From NCBI RefSeq assembly GCF_029643425.1, contig NZ_CP119106.1, forward strand, positions 1,860,001-1,924,000: DNA of 64,000 bases. The letters run 5' to 3'. Both the position numbers and the translations under genes were made by a program. Of this stretch, positions 38,683 through 47,990 are shown in pieces. The DNA is from Isoptericola sp. AK164. GTDB taxonomy: Bacteria > Actinomycetota > Actinomycetes > Actinomycetales > Cellulomonadaceae. Position 1 is the stretch's first letter. Each line of letters opens with the position of its first letter. Under the pieces are notes generated by a model. It made no database searches and had not been told where the DNA came from. It saw only the letters and a program-made list of their open reading frames with translations.

Positions 38683-39114
38683 TCACTTGTCGTCGGTCTC
38701 GCCGTGCTCCCGGCGCTTGTCCTCCTGGACCTTCCGCTCCGCGGTGTCCAGCTCCGACAGGTCGTCCGGGACCTCGACGGGACCGTCTGCCGGGGCGATG
38801 CTACCGGTTTCCGACGTGTCCTCGGTCACCTCGGTCTCCTCGGCCTCCTCGACCGGCTCGTCCATCCGCTTCACGACGGCGGCGCGGAGCCAGCGGGTGC
38901 GCGAGCCCGGGGTGGACTCGAGGGTGACGATGTCCGACTCCTCGTCGACCTCGATCACGGTGCCGACGAGGCCGGATCCGGTCATGACCTCCTGGCCGGG
39001 GGCGAGCGAGGACCGGAACTCGGACTGCTTCTTCTGCTGCTTGCGCGTGCGCGAGCTCATGAAGAGCATGAGGGCCGCGAGCACGGCGAAGAGGATGATG
39101 ATCGAGAAATCCAC
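38683..39114 (-). CDS. yajC: Preprotein translocase subunit YajC
   Basis: A 143-residue protein with one N-terminal membrane helix (residues 2-20) followed by SSRTRKQQKKQSEFRSSLAP, the YajC hallmark, and GQEVMTGSGLVGTVIEVDEE. The C-terminal third is very acidic (a VEEAEETEVTEDTSETG-type stretch). It associates with SecDF. GTG start with GAAGGA upstream. It is followed by a hairpin and then secD. Confidence 0.95.
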   Translation of the reverse strand: MDFSIIILFAVLAALMLFMSSRTRKQQKKQSEFRSSLAPGQEVMTGSGLVGTVIEVDEESDIVTLESTPGSRTRWLRAAVVKRMDEPVEEAEETEVTEDTSETGSIAPADGPVEVPDDLSELDTAERKVQEDKRREHGETDDK

Positions 39115-39179
39115 GGGGATTCAGTCCTTCAATCGGAAGATCGAGTGTTCGTCTCAGTCTAGGGCGCCGCGCGGGCACC

Positions 39180-40283
39180 CTAGGCCTCGTCGAACAACGT
39201 CCGCGACGTCGTCCCGGTTCCCCCACCGGTCGTCGGGGCCGGCGCGGCCCACGTCCCGGCCGGCGGCTCGATGCCCAGATGCTCCCAGGCGGCCGCGGTC
39301 GCGACCCGGCCCCGCGGCGTGCGCGCCACGAGCCCCTCGCGGACGAGGTAGGGCTCGGCCACCGTCTCGACGGTGTCCGACTCCTCCCCGACCGTCATGG
39401 CCAGGGTCGTCAGGCCGACCGGTCCCCCGCCGAACCGGCGGCACAACGCCGTCAGGACGGCGCGGTCCAGCCGGTCCAGGCCGATGGGGTCGACCTCGTA
39501 GACCTCCAGGGCGGCACGGGCCGCGCGCAGGTCGAGCACGCCGTCGCCCCGAACCTGCGCCCAGTCCCGCACGCGGCGCAGCAGCCGGTTGGCGATCCGG
39601 GGGGTGCCGCGGGAGCGCCCGGCGATCTCGTGCGCGGCCTCGTGGCGGATGTCCACACCGAGGAGCCCCGCCGAGCGCAGGATCACGCGCTCCAGCTCCT
39701 CCGCCTCGTAGAAGTCGAGGTGCCCGGTGAACCCGAAACGGTCGCGCAGCGGTGCCGGCAGCAGCCCCGACCGCGTGGTCGCGCCGACGACCGTGAACGG
39801 CGGCAGGGTCAGGGGGATGGCGCTGGCGCCCGCCCCCTTGCCGACGACGACGTCGACGCGGAAGTCCTCCATGGCGACGTAGAGCAGCTCCTCGGCCGGG
39901 CGGGCGAGGCGGTGGATCTCGTCGATGAACAGCACCTCGCCCTCCTCCAGGGAGGACAGCACGGCGGCGAGGTCGCCGGCGTGCTGGATCGCGGGGCCGC
40001 TGGTGACCCGCAGCGAGGTGCCGAGCTCGGCGGCGATGATCATCGCCAGCGTGGTCTTGCCCAGCCCCGGCGGACCGGACAGCAGCACGTGGTCCGGGGC
40101 GGTGTCCCGGCCGATGGAGGCCTGCAGCACCAGCGAGAGCTGGTCGCGCACGACCCGCTGCCCGACGAAGTCGTCGAGCTTCTTGGGCCGCAGCGCCGCC
40201 TCCGCGGCCCGCTCGACCTCGTCGGCGCCCGCGCCGACGAGCCGCTCGCCGAGGTCCTGGGGGTCGATCGCGCCGTCAGCCAT
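39180..40283 (-). CDS. ruvB: Holliday junction DNA helicase RuvB
   Basis: A 367-residue AAA+ motor for branch migration. [12 protein letters not shown], Walker [12 protein letters not shown] (from residue 70), Walker [10 protein letters not shown], the arginine-finger region [17 protein letters not shown] and the C-terminal winged helix ([20 protein letters not shown]-like). The ATG overlaps the ruvA stop by 8 bp. Last gene of the ruvC-ruvA-ruvB operon. Confidence 0.98.
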   Translation of the reverse strand: MADGAIDPQDLGERLVGAGADEVERAAEAALRPKKLDDFVGQRVVRDQLSLVLQASIGRDTAPDHVLLSGPPGLGKTTLAMIIAAELGTSLRVTSGPAIQHAGDLAAVLSSLEEGEVLFIDEIHRLARPAEELLYVAMEDFRVDVVVGKGAGASAIPLTLPPFTVVGATTRSGLLPAPLRDRFGFTGHLDFYEAEELERVILRSAGLLGVDIRHEAAHEIAGRSRGTPRIANRLLRRVRDWAQVRGDGVLDLRAARAALEVYEVDPIGLDRLDRAVLTALCRRFGGGPVGLTTLAMTVGEESDTVETVAEPYLVREGLVARTPRGRVATAAAWEHLGIEPPAGTWAAPAPTTGGGTGTTSRTLFDEA

Positions 40284-40899
40284 GACGCGGCCCCAGCTGT
40301 CGCAGCGCGGCCCGCAGGGTGGCCGGCACCTCGGTGGGGCCGACGCGGTCGGTCCCCGCCTCCGCCAGCGCCTTCTCCACCGCGCCCTCGGCCACCTTGG
40401 CCGCCCAGCCCAGGCCGACGAGCGCCTCGACGACCTGGTCGCGCTCGTCGCCGGCCGCGGAGGTCGCCGCACCGGAGGCGGCGCCGTCGTCGGGCCCGGG
40501 CGCTCCCAGACGGCCGGACAGCTCCAGCACGATGCGCTGCGCGCTCTTGGCGCCGATGCCCGGGACCCGCCGCAGCGCGGCGGTGTCCTCCTGGTCGACG
40601 GCGCGGCGCAGGGCGGAGGGGGTGAGCACGGCCAGCATCGCCAGCGCGATGCGCGGACCGACGCCGGACACGGACTGCGCGGTCTCGAACACCTCGCGCT
40701 CCTCGGTGTCCGCGAAGCCGTAGACCGTCATCGAGTCCTCCCGCACCACGAGGGTGGTGTGCAGGAGCGCCTGCTCACCGACGCGCAGCCCGGCCAGGGT
40801 CGCCGGGGTCGCGTGGACCAGGTAGCCCACCCCACCGACGTCGACGACGGCGCGGTCCAGGGCGACCTGGGCCACGGTGCCGGACAGCGAGGCGATCAT
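40276..40899 (-). CDS. ruvA: Holliday junction DNA helicase subunit RuvA
   Basis: A 207-residue junction-binding protein. The OB domain starts [12 protein letters not shown] with [10 protein letters not shown]. Helix-hairpin-helix segments follow ([14 protein letters not shown] and [19 protein letters not shown]). A Gly/Ala-rich linker precedes the C-terminal domain III ([19 protein letters not shown]) that binds RuvB. ATGA overlap with ruvC upstream and an 8-bp overlap with ruvB downstream. Confidence 0.98.
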   Translation of the reverse strand: MIASLSGTVAQVALDRAVVDVGGVGYLVHATPATLAGLRVGEQALLHTTLVVREDSMTVYGFADTEEREVFETAQSVSGVGPRIALAMLAVLTPSALRRAVDQEDTAALRRVPGIGAKSAQRIVLELSGRLGAPGPDDGAASGAATSAAGDERDQVVEALVGLGWAAKVAEGAVEKALAEAGTDRVGPTEVPATLRAALRQLGPRHG

Positions 40900-41492
40900 C
40901 GGACGGTCTCCTTCCGTGGGGTGCGCGGACCGCGCTGGGCGCCCCGCGCACGGTGCTCGGCGGCGGCCCAGGCGCGCTGCGCCGGGGTGAGCTCGTGGCG
41001 GTCGCCGCCCTGCAGGGCGCCCGCCGGGCGCCACAGGTGCGTGATGGCCAGGGCGAGGGCGTCGGCGGCGTCGGCGGGGCTGGGCGCGGTGTCCAGCCGC
41101 AGGATGGAGGCCACCATGCGCTGGACCTGGGCCTTCTCCGCCCGGCCCGACCCCGTCACGGCCGCCTTGACCTCGCTCGGGGTGTGCATGGCCACGGGCA
41201 CGCCGCGGCGGGCGGCCGCGACCATCGCCAGCCCGGCGACCTGGGCCGTGCCCATGACGGTGCCGCGGTTGTTCTGGGCGAAGACCCGTTCGACCGCCAC
41301 GACGTCCGGGGTGTGCTCCTCCATCCAGCCCTCGAGACCGTCGGCGATCTCGAGCAGGCGCAAGTCCGTGCTCGTCGCCGGCGCCGACGTCAGCACACCC
41401 ACACCCACGAGGGCCGCCCGGCGCCCGCGCCGGGAGTCCACGACCCCGACACCGCACCGGGTCAGCCCCGGATCCACTCCCAGCACTCGCAC
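40896..41492 (-). CDS. ruvC: Crossover junction endodeoxyribonuclease RuvC
   Basis: A 198-residue resolvase. Catalytic acidic residues are visible in [13 protein letters not shown] (D7), [12 protein letters not shown] (E) and [15 protein letters not shown] (DxxD). The C-terminal extension ([14 protein letters not shown] onward) is basic. GTG start; GACAGT (41499-41504, minus strand) ends 6 nt upstream, so probably leaderless. Unlike ruvC of mycobacteria as I recall it, no LexA box is visible upstream. Confidence 0.97.
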   Translation of the reverse strand: MRVLGVDPGLTRCGVGVVDSRRGRRAALVGVGVLTSAPATSTDLRLLEIADGLEGWMEEHTPDVVAVERVFAQNNRGTVMGTAQVAGLAMVAAARRGVPVAMHTPSEVKAAVTGSGRAEKAQVQRMVASILRLDTAPSPADAADALALAITHLWRPAGALQGGDRHELTPAQRAWAAAEHRARGAQRGPRTPRKETVR

Positions 41493-41552
41493 GCCGTCAC
41501 TGTCTCACGCACCGGTGACAGGCCTGCCGAGGCGCGCCTGGACGGGACGACG

Positions 41553-41581
41553 CCCGCACCCTGCGGTGCGCTCCGCGTCGG
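41553..41581. repeat. 29-bp direct repeat, copy 1 (ruvC-yebC gap)
   Basis: Identical over 29 bp to 41645-41673. It contains a small inverted repeat (CGCAC, 6 nt, GTGCG). The two copies are 92 bp apart in the 190-bp region between yebC and ruvC. Purpose unknown. Confidence 0.85.
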
Positions 41582-41644
41582 CCCACGCACCACCGGGTCG
41601 GACCGTCGCTGCACTCCCCTGCGGGCACGTGCCTCGTCCCTCGA

Positions 41645-41673
41645 CCCGCACCCTGCGGTGCGCTCCGCGTCGG
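41645..41673. repeat. 29-bp direct repeat, copy 2 (ruvC-yebC gap)
   Basis: The second perfect copy, ending 9 bp before the yebC stop codon. It might form part of the yebC terminator through its internal CGCAC/GTGCG stem. Between the copies a diverged version (around 41611-41634) is faintly visible. Confidence 0.85.
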
Positions 41674-41682
41674 TCCTCCGCG

Positions 41683-42444
41683 TCAGTCGTCGGAGTCGAG
41701 GGCGGCCATGACCTCGTCGGTCGCGTCGAAGTTCGCGTAGACGTTCTGCACGTCGTCGCTGTCCTCGAGCGCGTCGATGAGACGCATGATCTTGCGCGCA
41801 CCCTCGACGTCGACCTCCACCTGCATCGACGGGTGCCAGATCGAGTCCGCCGAGTCGTACTCCATGCCGGCGTCGACGATCGCGCTGCGCACGTCGACCA
41901 GGTCGGTCGCCTCGGACAGCACCTCGATGTAGTCGCCCTGGTCGGTGACCTCCTCGGCCCCGGCGTCCAGTGCCGCCAGCATCACGTCGTCCTCGGTGAC
42001 GCCCTCGGCCTTGGGGACCACGACCTGGCCCTTGCGGGAGAACAGGTAGGACACCGAGCCCGGGTCGGCCAGCGACCCGCCGTTGCGGGTGAACGCGGTG
42101 CGCACCTCGGCCGCGGCACGGTTCTTGTTGTCGGTGAGGCACTCCACGAGCACTGCGATGCCGTTGTTGCCGTAGCCCTCGTACATGATGACCTGGTAGT
42201 CGACGGCGTCGGCGCCCTCACCGGAGCCGCGCTTGACCGCGCGGTCGATGTTGTCGTTCGGCACCGAGGACTTCTTGGCCTTCTGGATGGCGTCGAACAG
42301 CGTCGGGTTGCCCGTCGGGTCGCCGCCGCCGGTGCGTGCCGCGACCTCGATGTTCTTGATCAGCTTCGCGAAGAGCTTGCCGCGCTTGGCATCGATCGCC
42401 GCCTTCTTGTGCTTGGTCGTGGCCCACTTCGAGTGACCGGACAT
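41683..42444 (-). CDS. yebC: YebC/PmpR-family regulatory protein
   Basis: A 253-residue TACO1-family protein. The start [20 protein letters not shown] and [20 protein letters not shown] are diagnostic. The family has been described as DNA-binding regulators and, more recently, as translation factors that help ribosomes at polyproline. ATG 42444 has AAGGAG upstream and is preferred to an in-frame ATG 36 nt earlier. It is 7 bp downstream of pdxT, so probably co-transcribed. Confidence 0.97.
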   Translation of the reverse strand: MSGHSKWATTKHKKAAIDAKRGKLFAKLIKNIEVAARTGGGDPTGNPTLFDAIQKAKKSSVPNDNIDRAVKRGSGEGADAVDYQVIMYEGYGNNGIAVLVECLTDNKNRAAAEVRTAFTRNGGSLADPGSVSYLFSRKGQVVVPKAEGVTEDDVMLAALDAGAEEVTDQGDYIEVLSEATDLVDVRSAIVDAGMEYDSADSIWHPSMQVEVDVEGARKIMRLIDALEDSDDVQNVYANFDATDEVMAALDSDD

Positions 42445-42451
42445 GACCTGA

Positions 42452-43084
42452 CTAACTCCTTCGCGTGGCGTTGACTTCACGGACGAACTGCGCGTGCACC
42501 CGCCAGTCCCCGGTGACCTCCGGATGGAACGCGGTCGCGAGCAGTCGCCCCGAACGGGCTGCCACGATCTTACCGGCGGCCTCGCCGAGGCCGGTCCCGT
42601 CGGTCGACCGCTCGGGGATGCGGGCGAGGACCTCGACGTCGGGCCCCGCCGTGGAGATCCAGGGTGCGCGGATGAACACCGCGCGCACCGGACCGCCCTC
42701 GATCCCCCGCATCGCCAGGTCCGCCTCGAACGAGTCGACCTGACGACCGAATGCGTTGCGCTGCACGGTGACGTCCATGCCGCCGAGGGTCTGCTGGCCC
42801 TCGATGCCGCCGGTGATCCGGTCGGCGAGCAGGATCATGCCGGCGCACGAGCCGTACACGGGCAGCCCCTCGGCGATCGCGGTCCGCAACGGGTCCCGCA
42901 GCTCGAACACCCGCAGCAGCTTGTCCATCGTGGTCGACTCCCCGCCGGGCAGGACCAGCCCGTCCACCGCCTCCAGCTCGGAGCGGCGACGGACGCGGAC
43001 GACGCGCGCACCGGCGCCCTCGAGGGCCCGGGTGTGCTCGCGCACGTCACCCTGCAGGGCGAGTACTCCGATCGTCGTGGTCAC
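42452..43084 (-). CDS. pdxT: Pyridoxal 5'-phosphate synthase glutaminase subunit
   Basis: A 210-residue class I glutaminase that feeds ammonia to Pdx[34 protein letters not shown] (nucleophile Cys) and [10 protein letters not shown] (His-Glu) give a full catalytic triad. GTG start; TACACT (43091-43096, minus strand) ends 6 nt upstream, so leaderless transcription is likely. Its partner pdxS lies 3.3 kb away, separated by the NUDIX and hrpB genes. Confidence 0.98.
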   Translation of the reverse strand: MTTTIGVLALQGDVREHTRALEGAGARVVRVRRRSELEAVDGLVLPGGESTTMDKLLRVFELRDPLRTAIAEGLPVYGSCAGMILLADRITGGIEGQQTLGGMDVTVQRNAFGRQVDSFEADLAMRGIEGGPVRAVFIRAPWISTAGPDVEVLARIPERSTDGTGLGEAAGKIVAARSGRLLATAFHPEVTGDWRVHAQFVREVNATRRS

Positions 43085-43162
43085 CGCGGCAGTGTACGCA
43101 CCGGGGCGCGACCGGCGCGGAACCGTTCGTCGGCCGTGCGGCCCGGACCGGCCGGGCCACCG

Positions 43163-43762
43163 TCAGTCGGCGGACTCGAGCGGCTCGTCGTCGTTCTCCT
43201 CGCCGAGGTGCCGGACCACGCCGTCCCAGCCCCGGACCAGGTGGTCGACGAGGTCGGGCAGGACGCGGGGGAACACCTCGCGCGTCTCGCCGCGCAGCTC
43301 GTCGGGGGTGAGCCAACGCATCTCGTCGAGGACGTCGCGTTCGCCGTCGGTCCAGCCGTGGTCGCTGGGTTCGTGGCCACCGTCCACGCACGCCAGGAAG
43401 AACACCTCGTCCTGCCGGCAGGTCTCGGCCAGGAAGCGGAAGATCCCGGCACGGGTCATCACCGGGCCCACCAGGTCCTCGGCCGCCAGCGTCAGCCCCG
43501 CCTCCTCGTGCAGCTCCCGCAGCGCGGCCTCGACCTCGGTCTCACCGTCGTCGATGCCGCCGCCGACGGTGAACCACCAGGACCGGTCCGGGTCGTCGGC
43601 GTCGTGCCCGCGCACCAGCAGCACCCGGCCCCCGTCGTCCAGGAGGATGACGCGGGCCGCCCGCCGGTGTCGCAGGCCGTCCGGGCCGGGGACCCAGTCG
43701 GGACCCAGCGACGCGGACGCCGAGGGCACCGCGGAACCGCTCGTCGTGACACGTTCGTGCAT
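43163..43762 (-). CDS. NUDIX hydrolase
   Basis: A 199-residue protein. GGGIDDGETEVEAALRELHE followed by EAGL is a complete Nudix box (Gx5Ex7REUxEExGU). The upstream strand RRAARVILLDDGGRVLLVRGHD and the aromatic patch SWWFTVGGG are typical of ADP-ribose/NTP-type members, but the substrate cannot be read. The C-terminal acidic tail is short. TACGCT (43770-43775, minus strand) ends 7 nt before the ATG: probably leaderless. Confidence 0.92.
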   Translation of the reverse strand: MHERVTTSGSAVPSASASLGPDWVPGPDGLRHRRAARVILLDDGGRVLLVRGHDADDPDRSWWFTVGGGIDDGETEVEAALRELHEEAGLTLAAEDLVGPVMTRAGIFRFLAETCRQDEVFFLACVDGGHEPSDHGWTDGERDVLDEMRWLTPDELRGETREVFPRVLPDLVDHLVRGWDGVVRHLGEENDDEPLESAD

Positions 43763-43788
43763 GCCGGTCAGCGTATCCCTCCGGGGAC

Positions 43789-46335
43789 TCACCGACGTCG
43801 CGTCGGACGTGCGGTCGGAGCGGCGGCGAGGGGGTCCTCCGGCCACGGATGGCGCGGGTAGCGGCCCCGCAGGTCGGCCCGGACCTGGGAGTAGCCCTGC
43901 TGCCAGAAGGAGGTGAGGTCGCTCGTGATCGCGACCGGGCGCCGCGCGGGCGACAACAGGTGCAGCACGACGGGGACCCTCCCGTCCGCGACGGCGGGCG
44001 TGGCGGTCCAGCCGAACACCTCCTGGAGCTTCACCGCCAGGACCGGCGGCTCGGCACCGTCGTAGGTCAGCCGCACCTGAGAGCCCGACGGGACGCGGAG
44101 CCGCTCGGGCGCGAGCTCGTCGAGCCGGGTCGCCGCCGGCCACGGCAGCAGTCGCCGCAGCCCCGACAGCACGTCGATGCGGGCCAGGTCCCGCCCGTCG
44201 CGCACCCCGGCGAGCTCGGGACCGAGCCAGTCGTCGAGCCCGGCCAGCAGCGCGTCGTCGTCCACCGCGGGCCACGGGGCGCCGAGGTGGGCGTGGCAGA
44301 ACGCCAGGCGCTCCCGCAGACCGAGCGCGCCCTGCGACCAGCGCAGCACGGACAGGCCGCTGCGCCGCAGGCCGTCGCGGGCGGCGGCCTGGACGAGCAG
44401 CGGGTCCGGCCGTGCCAGCGGGACGTCGTTCAGCACGATCGCACCGAGCGACTCGACCCGCCGGGTCACGACCCGGTCGTCGTCCCAGCGGATCCGGTCC
44501 GAGGTCTCCACGAGGTCGGCCGCGACCTCGCGCGCGGTCGCCTCGTCGATCGGTGCCGCGGAACGGATCCTGGCGTCCGCGCGACCAGGCGCCCGGTCGG
44601 CGACGGCGACGGCCAGCCAGGTCGCCGGCCGCAACGGCGACCGCGCGTCCAGCGCGGCGCCCGTCCCCCCGGACATCTGGTAGGACACCGACCCGGTCCC
44701 CCGGGCCCGCGCGATCCGGTCCGGGTACGCCAGCCCCACGACGATCCCCGCCGCGAGGTCGTCCGGCACCCCGTCCCCACGGTGGAGAGCCGGCCCGCCG
44801 CGCGCCAGGTCGTCGGGCGCTCCCCGGCCCAGGCGCTCGACCTCGCGGCGCCAGCGGTCGGTGGCCCCGCGGTCCTCGCCGCGGCGCAGGGCGCGCCAGC
44901 GCGCCGGCAGGTCGTCCCCGGCCCCGCCGCCGGCGTCGTCCGACAGCAGGGCGACGACCTCGCGCGCCCGGGCGGCACCGACCCGCGGCGTGCCGTCGAG
45001 CAGCGCGCGCGCCAGGCGTGGATGCACCCCGAACCGGGCCATCCGGCGTCCCCGCTCGGTGATCCGGCCGCCGTCGTCCAGCGCGCCGAAGCTGCGCAGC
45101 AGCGCGGTGGCCGCGGACATCGCCGGCGTCGGTGGCGCGTCGAGCAGGGCCAGACCGTCACCGCCGGGCGCGCCCCAGGCCGCCAGGTCGAGGGCGAAGG
45201 CCGCCAGGTCCGCGATCGCGACCTCGGGCGCGGCCTGGTCCTCGAGGCGCGCGTGGTCGGTCCGCGACCAGCACCGGTAGACCCGGCCGGGCGCCTCCCG
45301 CCCCGCGCGACCCGCCCGCTGCTCGGCCGAGGATCTCGAGACCCGGCAGGTGACCAGCGCGCCGAGACCACGGGACTGGTCGGTCCGCGGCTCCCGGGAG
45401 AGCCCGGAGTCCACGACGACCCTGACGCCGGGCACGGTGAGCGAGCTCTCCGCGACCGACGTCGTGACCACGACCCGTCGCTCGTCGGACGGCGCCAGCG
45501 CGCGGTCCTGCTCGGACCGTGACTGGCGCCCGAACAGGGGCAGGACGTCGTGACCCGCCAACCGGCGGGTCACACCACCGATCTCCGCCTCCCCCGGGAC
45601 GAACACGAGGACGTCGCCGTCGTCATCGGTCAGGGCACGCTCGACGACGGCCGCCACGTGGTCCAGCAGGCGCGGGTCGACCCGCCCGCCGGGGAGCAGC
45701 GGGGCCGCGACCGGCGGGGGCGCCCACTCGACCTCGACGTCGAACGCCGTGGCGGTCGCGGTGATCACGGGCGCCGGGGCGTCCGTGCCCAGGACCCGGC
45801 TCAGCCGGACCGTGTCCGCGGTGGCCGACGTCGCGACGATCACCAGGTCGTCCCGCAGGTTCTCCCGGACGTCGGCGCAGAACGCGAGGAGCAGGTCGGC
45901 GTCGAGATGTCTCTCGTGGCACTCGTCGATCACGATCGCCGCGACGCCCGGCAGCTCCGGGTCCTGCTGCAGACGGCGCACGAGGAGCCCGGTGGTCACG
46001 ACCTCGACGCGCAGGTCCTTCCCGCCGCGGCGCTCACCGCGCATCGCGTAGCCGACCCGCGTCCCGAGAGGTTCGCCCGTCAGTGCCGCCAACCGCGTCG
46101 CGGCCGCGCGGGTCGCCATCCGTCGCGGCTCGGCGACGACGACCGTCCCCTCGAGCGCGTCGGCCAGCGCGAGCGGCAGCAGCGAGGTCTTGCCCGATCC
46201 GGGGGGTGCGACCAGCACGGCGGCGCCGTGCGAGCGCACCGCCTCGGTCGTGGCAGGAAGCACCGCCCGGACAGGCAGGTCCGCACCGGGCACGGACACG
46301 TCCGGCAGGAGCGCGCCCCGACGGTCGCCGACCAC
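43789..46335 (-). CDS. hrpB: ATP-dependent helicase HrpB
   Basis: An 848-residue DExH-box helicase. Walker A APPGSGKTS is near residue 42. Further blocks are EPRRMATRAAATRLA, IDECHERHLDADLLLAF (DECH box), ATSATADTVRLS, QRAGRAGREAPGRVYR (motif VI) and the HrpB-specific C-terminus (LTSFWQQGYSQVRADLRGRY). RNA or DNA substrate is not settled for the family. The start is uncertain: GTG 46335 is used, but a later GTG in the DVSVPGAD segment is possible and neither has a clear ribosome binding site. It follows pdxS by 37 nt. Confidence 0.94.
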   Translation of the reverse strand: MVGDRRGALLPDVSVPGADLPVRAVLPATTEAVRSHGAAVLVAPPGSGKTSLLPLALADALEGTVVVAEPRRMATRAAATRLAALTGEPLGTRVGYAMRGERRGGKDLRVEVVTTGLLVRRLQQDPELPGVAAIVIDECHERHLDADLLLAFCADVRENLRDDLVIVATSATADTVRLSRVLGTDAPAPVITATATAFDVEVEWAPPPVAAPLLPGGRVDPRLLDHVAAVVERALTDDDGDVLVFVPGEAEIGGVTRRLAGHDVLPLFGRQSRSEQDRALAPSDERRVVVTTSVAESSLTVPGVRVVVDSGLSREPRTDQSRGLGALVTCRVSRSSAEQRAGRAGREAPGRVYRCWSRTDHARLEDQAAPEVAIADLAAFALDLAAWGAPGGDGLALLDAPPTPAMSAATALLRSFGALDDGGRITERGRRMARFGVHPRLARALLDGTPRVGAARAREVVALLSDDAGGGAGDDLPARWRALRRGEDRGATDRWRREVERLGRGAPDDLARGGPALHRGDGVPDDLAAGIVVGLAYPDRIARARGTGSVSYQMSGGTGAALDARSPLRPATWLAVAVADRAPGRADARIRSAAPIDEATAREVAADLVETSDRIRWDDDRVVTRRVESLGAIVLNDVPLARPDPLLVQAAARDGLRRSGLSVLRWSQGALGLRERLAFCHAHLGAPWPAVDDDALLAGLDDWLGPELAGVRDGRDLARIDVLSGLRRLLPWPAATRLDELAPERLRVPSGSQVRLTYDGAEPPVLAVKLQEVFGWTATPAVADGRVPVVLHLLSPARRPVAITSDLTSFWQQGYSQVRADLRGRYPRHPWPEDPLAAAPTARPTRRR

Positions 46336-46372
46336 CGCGACGCCGACCGGCTTGCGCCGGGTCAGGAGAGCA

Positions 46373-47296
46373 TCACCAGCCGCGCTCGGCGAGCCGCACC
46401 GGCTCGGGGTCCTCCTCGACGTTGATGCCGACCATGGCCTCCCCCAGCCCTCGCGAGACCTTGGCGATGACGTCCGGGTCGTCGTGGAAGGTGGTGGCCT
46501 GCACGATGGCCTTGGCACGCGAGGCCGGGTCGCCCGACTTGAAGATCCCGGACCCGACGAAGACACCCTCGGCACCGAGCTGCATCATCATCGCGGCGTC
46601 GGCCGGGGTGGCGATCCCGCCGGCGGTGAAGAGCACCACGGGGAGCTTGCCCGTCCGCGCCACCTCGGCGACCAGCTGGTAGGGCGCCTGCAGCTCCTTG
46701 GCGGCGACGAACAGCTCGTCGGTGGGCAGCGACGTCAGCCGCCGGATCTCCTGACGGATCTGCCGCATGTGGGTCGTGGCGTTGGACACGTCTCCGGTGC
46801 CGGCCTCGCCCTTGGAGCGGATCATCGCCGCACCCTCGGTGATGCGGCGCAGCGCCTCGCCCAGGTTGGTCGCCCCGCACACGAACGGCACGGTGAACTG
46901 CCACTTGTCGATGTGGTTGGTGTAGTCGGCCGGCGACAGCACCTCGGACTCGTCGACGTAGTCGACGCCGAGCGACTGCAGCACCTGCGCCTCGACGAAG
47001 TGGCCGATGCGGGCCTTCGCCATGACCGGCACCGACACCGCGTCGATGATGCCCTCGATCATGTCCGGGTCGCTCATCCGCGCCAGACCGCCCTGGGCGC
47101 GGATGTCCGCGGGGACCCGCTCGAGCGCCATGACCGCGACGGCGCCGGCGTCCTCGGCGATCTTCGCCTGCTCGGGGGTGACGACGTCCATGATGACGCC
47201 CCCGGTGAGCATCTCGGCCATCCCGCGCTTGACGCGGGCCGTGCCCACCTCGCCGACGCCCGTGGAGGGGGCAGGTGTCCCGGTGGTCTCGCTCAA
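46373..47296 (-). CDS. pdxS: Pyridoxal 5'-phosphate synthase lyase subunit
   Basis: A 307-residue TIM-barrel enzyme making PLP from ribose-5-phosphate, glyceraldehyde-3-phosphate and glutamine-derived ammonia. [40 protein letters not shown] and [20 protein letters not shown] are diagnostic. The most sensible start is TTG 47296 (LSETTG), with GAGG 5 nt upstream; an in-frame GTG at 47323 is the alternative. TAGGAT at 47378-47383 (minus strand) is a good -10 box, giving a leader of about 70 nt. Confidence 0.97.
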   Translation of the reverse strand: MSETTGTPAPSTGVGEVGTARVKRGMAEMLTGGVIMDVVTPEQAKIAEDAGAVAVMALERVPADIRAQGGLARMSDPDMIEGIIDAVSVPVMAKARIGHFVEAQVLQSLGVDYVDESEVLSPADYTNHIDKWQFTVPFVCGATNLGEALRRITEGAAMIRSKGEAGTGDVSNATTHMRQIRQEIRRLTSLPTDELFVAAKELQAPYQLVAEVARTGKLPVVLFTAGGIATPADAAMMMQLGAEGVFVGSGIFKSGDPASRAKAIVQATTFHDDPDVIAKVSRGLGEAMVGINVEEDPEPVRLAERGW

Positions 47297-47390
47297 CGCA
47301 ACCTCACAGAGTTCTTCGAGCACGGCGCGGCGACCTCGGCCGCGCCCGTGCCGGCGTGGTCCCACGCCGTAGGTCCCATCCTACGGGGGT

Positions 47391-47990
47391 TCAGGCCCCC
47401 TCGAGCCCGGCCGGCATCTGGTCGTCGAGCTCCACCGTGCGCGGCAGCGGCGCCCTGCCCGCGAGGCGCAGCCAGCGCACGGCGCGCGGACGGCGGGCCC
47501 GCCGTGCCTGGGCCACCGCCTCGTTGTGGAACCGCCGGGCGAGCTGGGCCCGGTACCAGGACGAGTACAGGTCGCCGACCAGGTCGTCACCGGTGGCCGT
47601 GCTCCGCAGCTCGGCGACGTCGTCGGGGTCCTCGAGCACGGAGCGCAGCGTCATCGACAGGGCCGACTCGGCGCGCTCGCGCTCCGCCGGGAGGCCCGTC
47701 AGGGCGAACGCCTCGCTCGGTCGCGGCTCGGCGGGACGGTCCGGGGAGTCGAGCGCGGCCAGGGCGGCGTCGGCGAGCAGCACCGCGCTGGCCGGGTCCA
47801 GCAGCCCCGAGGAGGCCAGGTCCACGCACACCCGCCCGCGGCGGTCGAGCTGTGCCTGCAGCGCGTGCCGGGACGCGACGACCTTGCGGTGCAGCCGGTC
47901 CAGGCGCGAGGCCGTGAGCCAGACCAGCCACAGCACGAGCCCGAGGAGGACGACGACGAGCAGCGCCGTCTCGGACCAGCTCCAGGTCAT
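47391..47990 (-). CDS. LemA-like membrane protein
   Basis: A 199-residue protein with one N-terminal membrane helix (about residues 8-28) followed by SRLDRLHRKVVASRHALQAQ, a segment resembling the LemA helical domain, and a mostly helical cytosolic region. ATG 47990 overlaps the pimA stop as ATGA, so it is the last gene of the pgsA-acyltransferase-pimA operon. M. tuberculosis has Rv2609c at this place, but the two are not clearly the same family. Function unknown; a role at the membrane with PIM synthesis is only positional inference. Confidence 0.75.
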   Translation of the reverse strand: MTWSWSETALLVVVLLGLVLWLVWLTASRLDRLHRKVVASRHALQAQLDRRGRVCVDLASSGLLDPASAVLLADAALAALDSPDRPAEPRPSEAFALTGLPAERERAESALSMTLRSVLEDPDDVAELRSTATGDDLVGDLYSSWYRAQLARRFHNEAVAQARRARRPRAVRWLRLAGRAPLPRTVELDDQMPAGLEGA

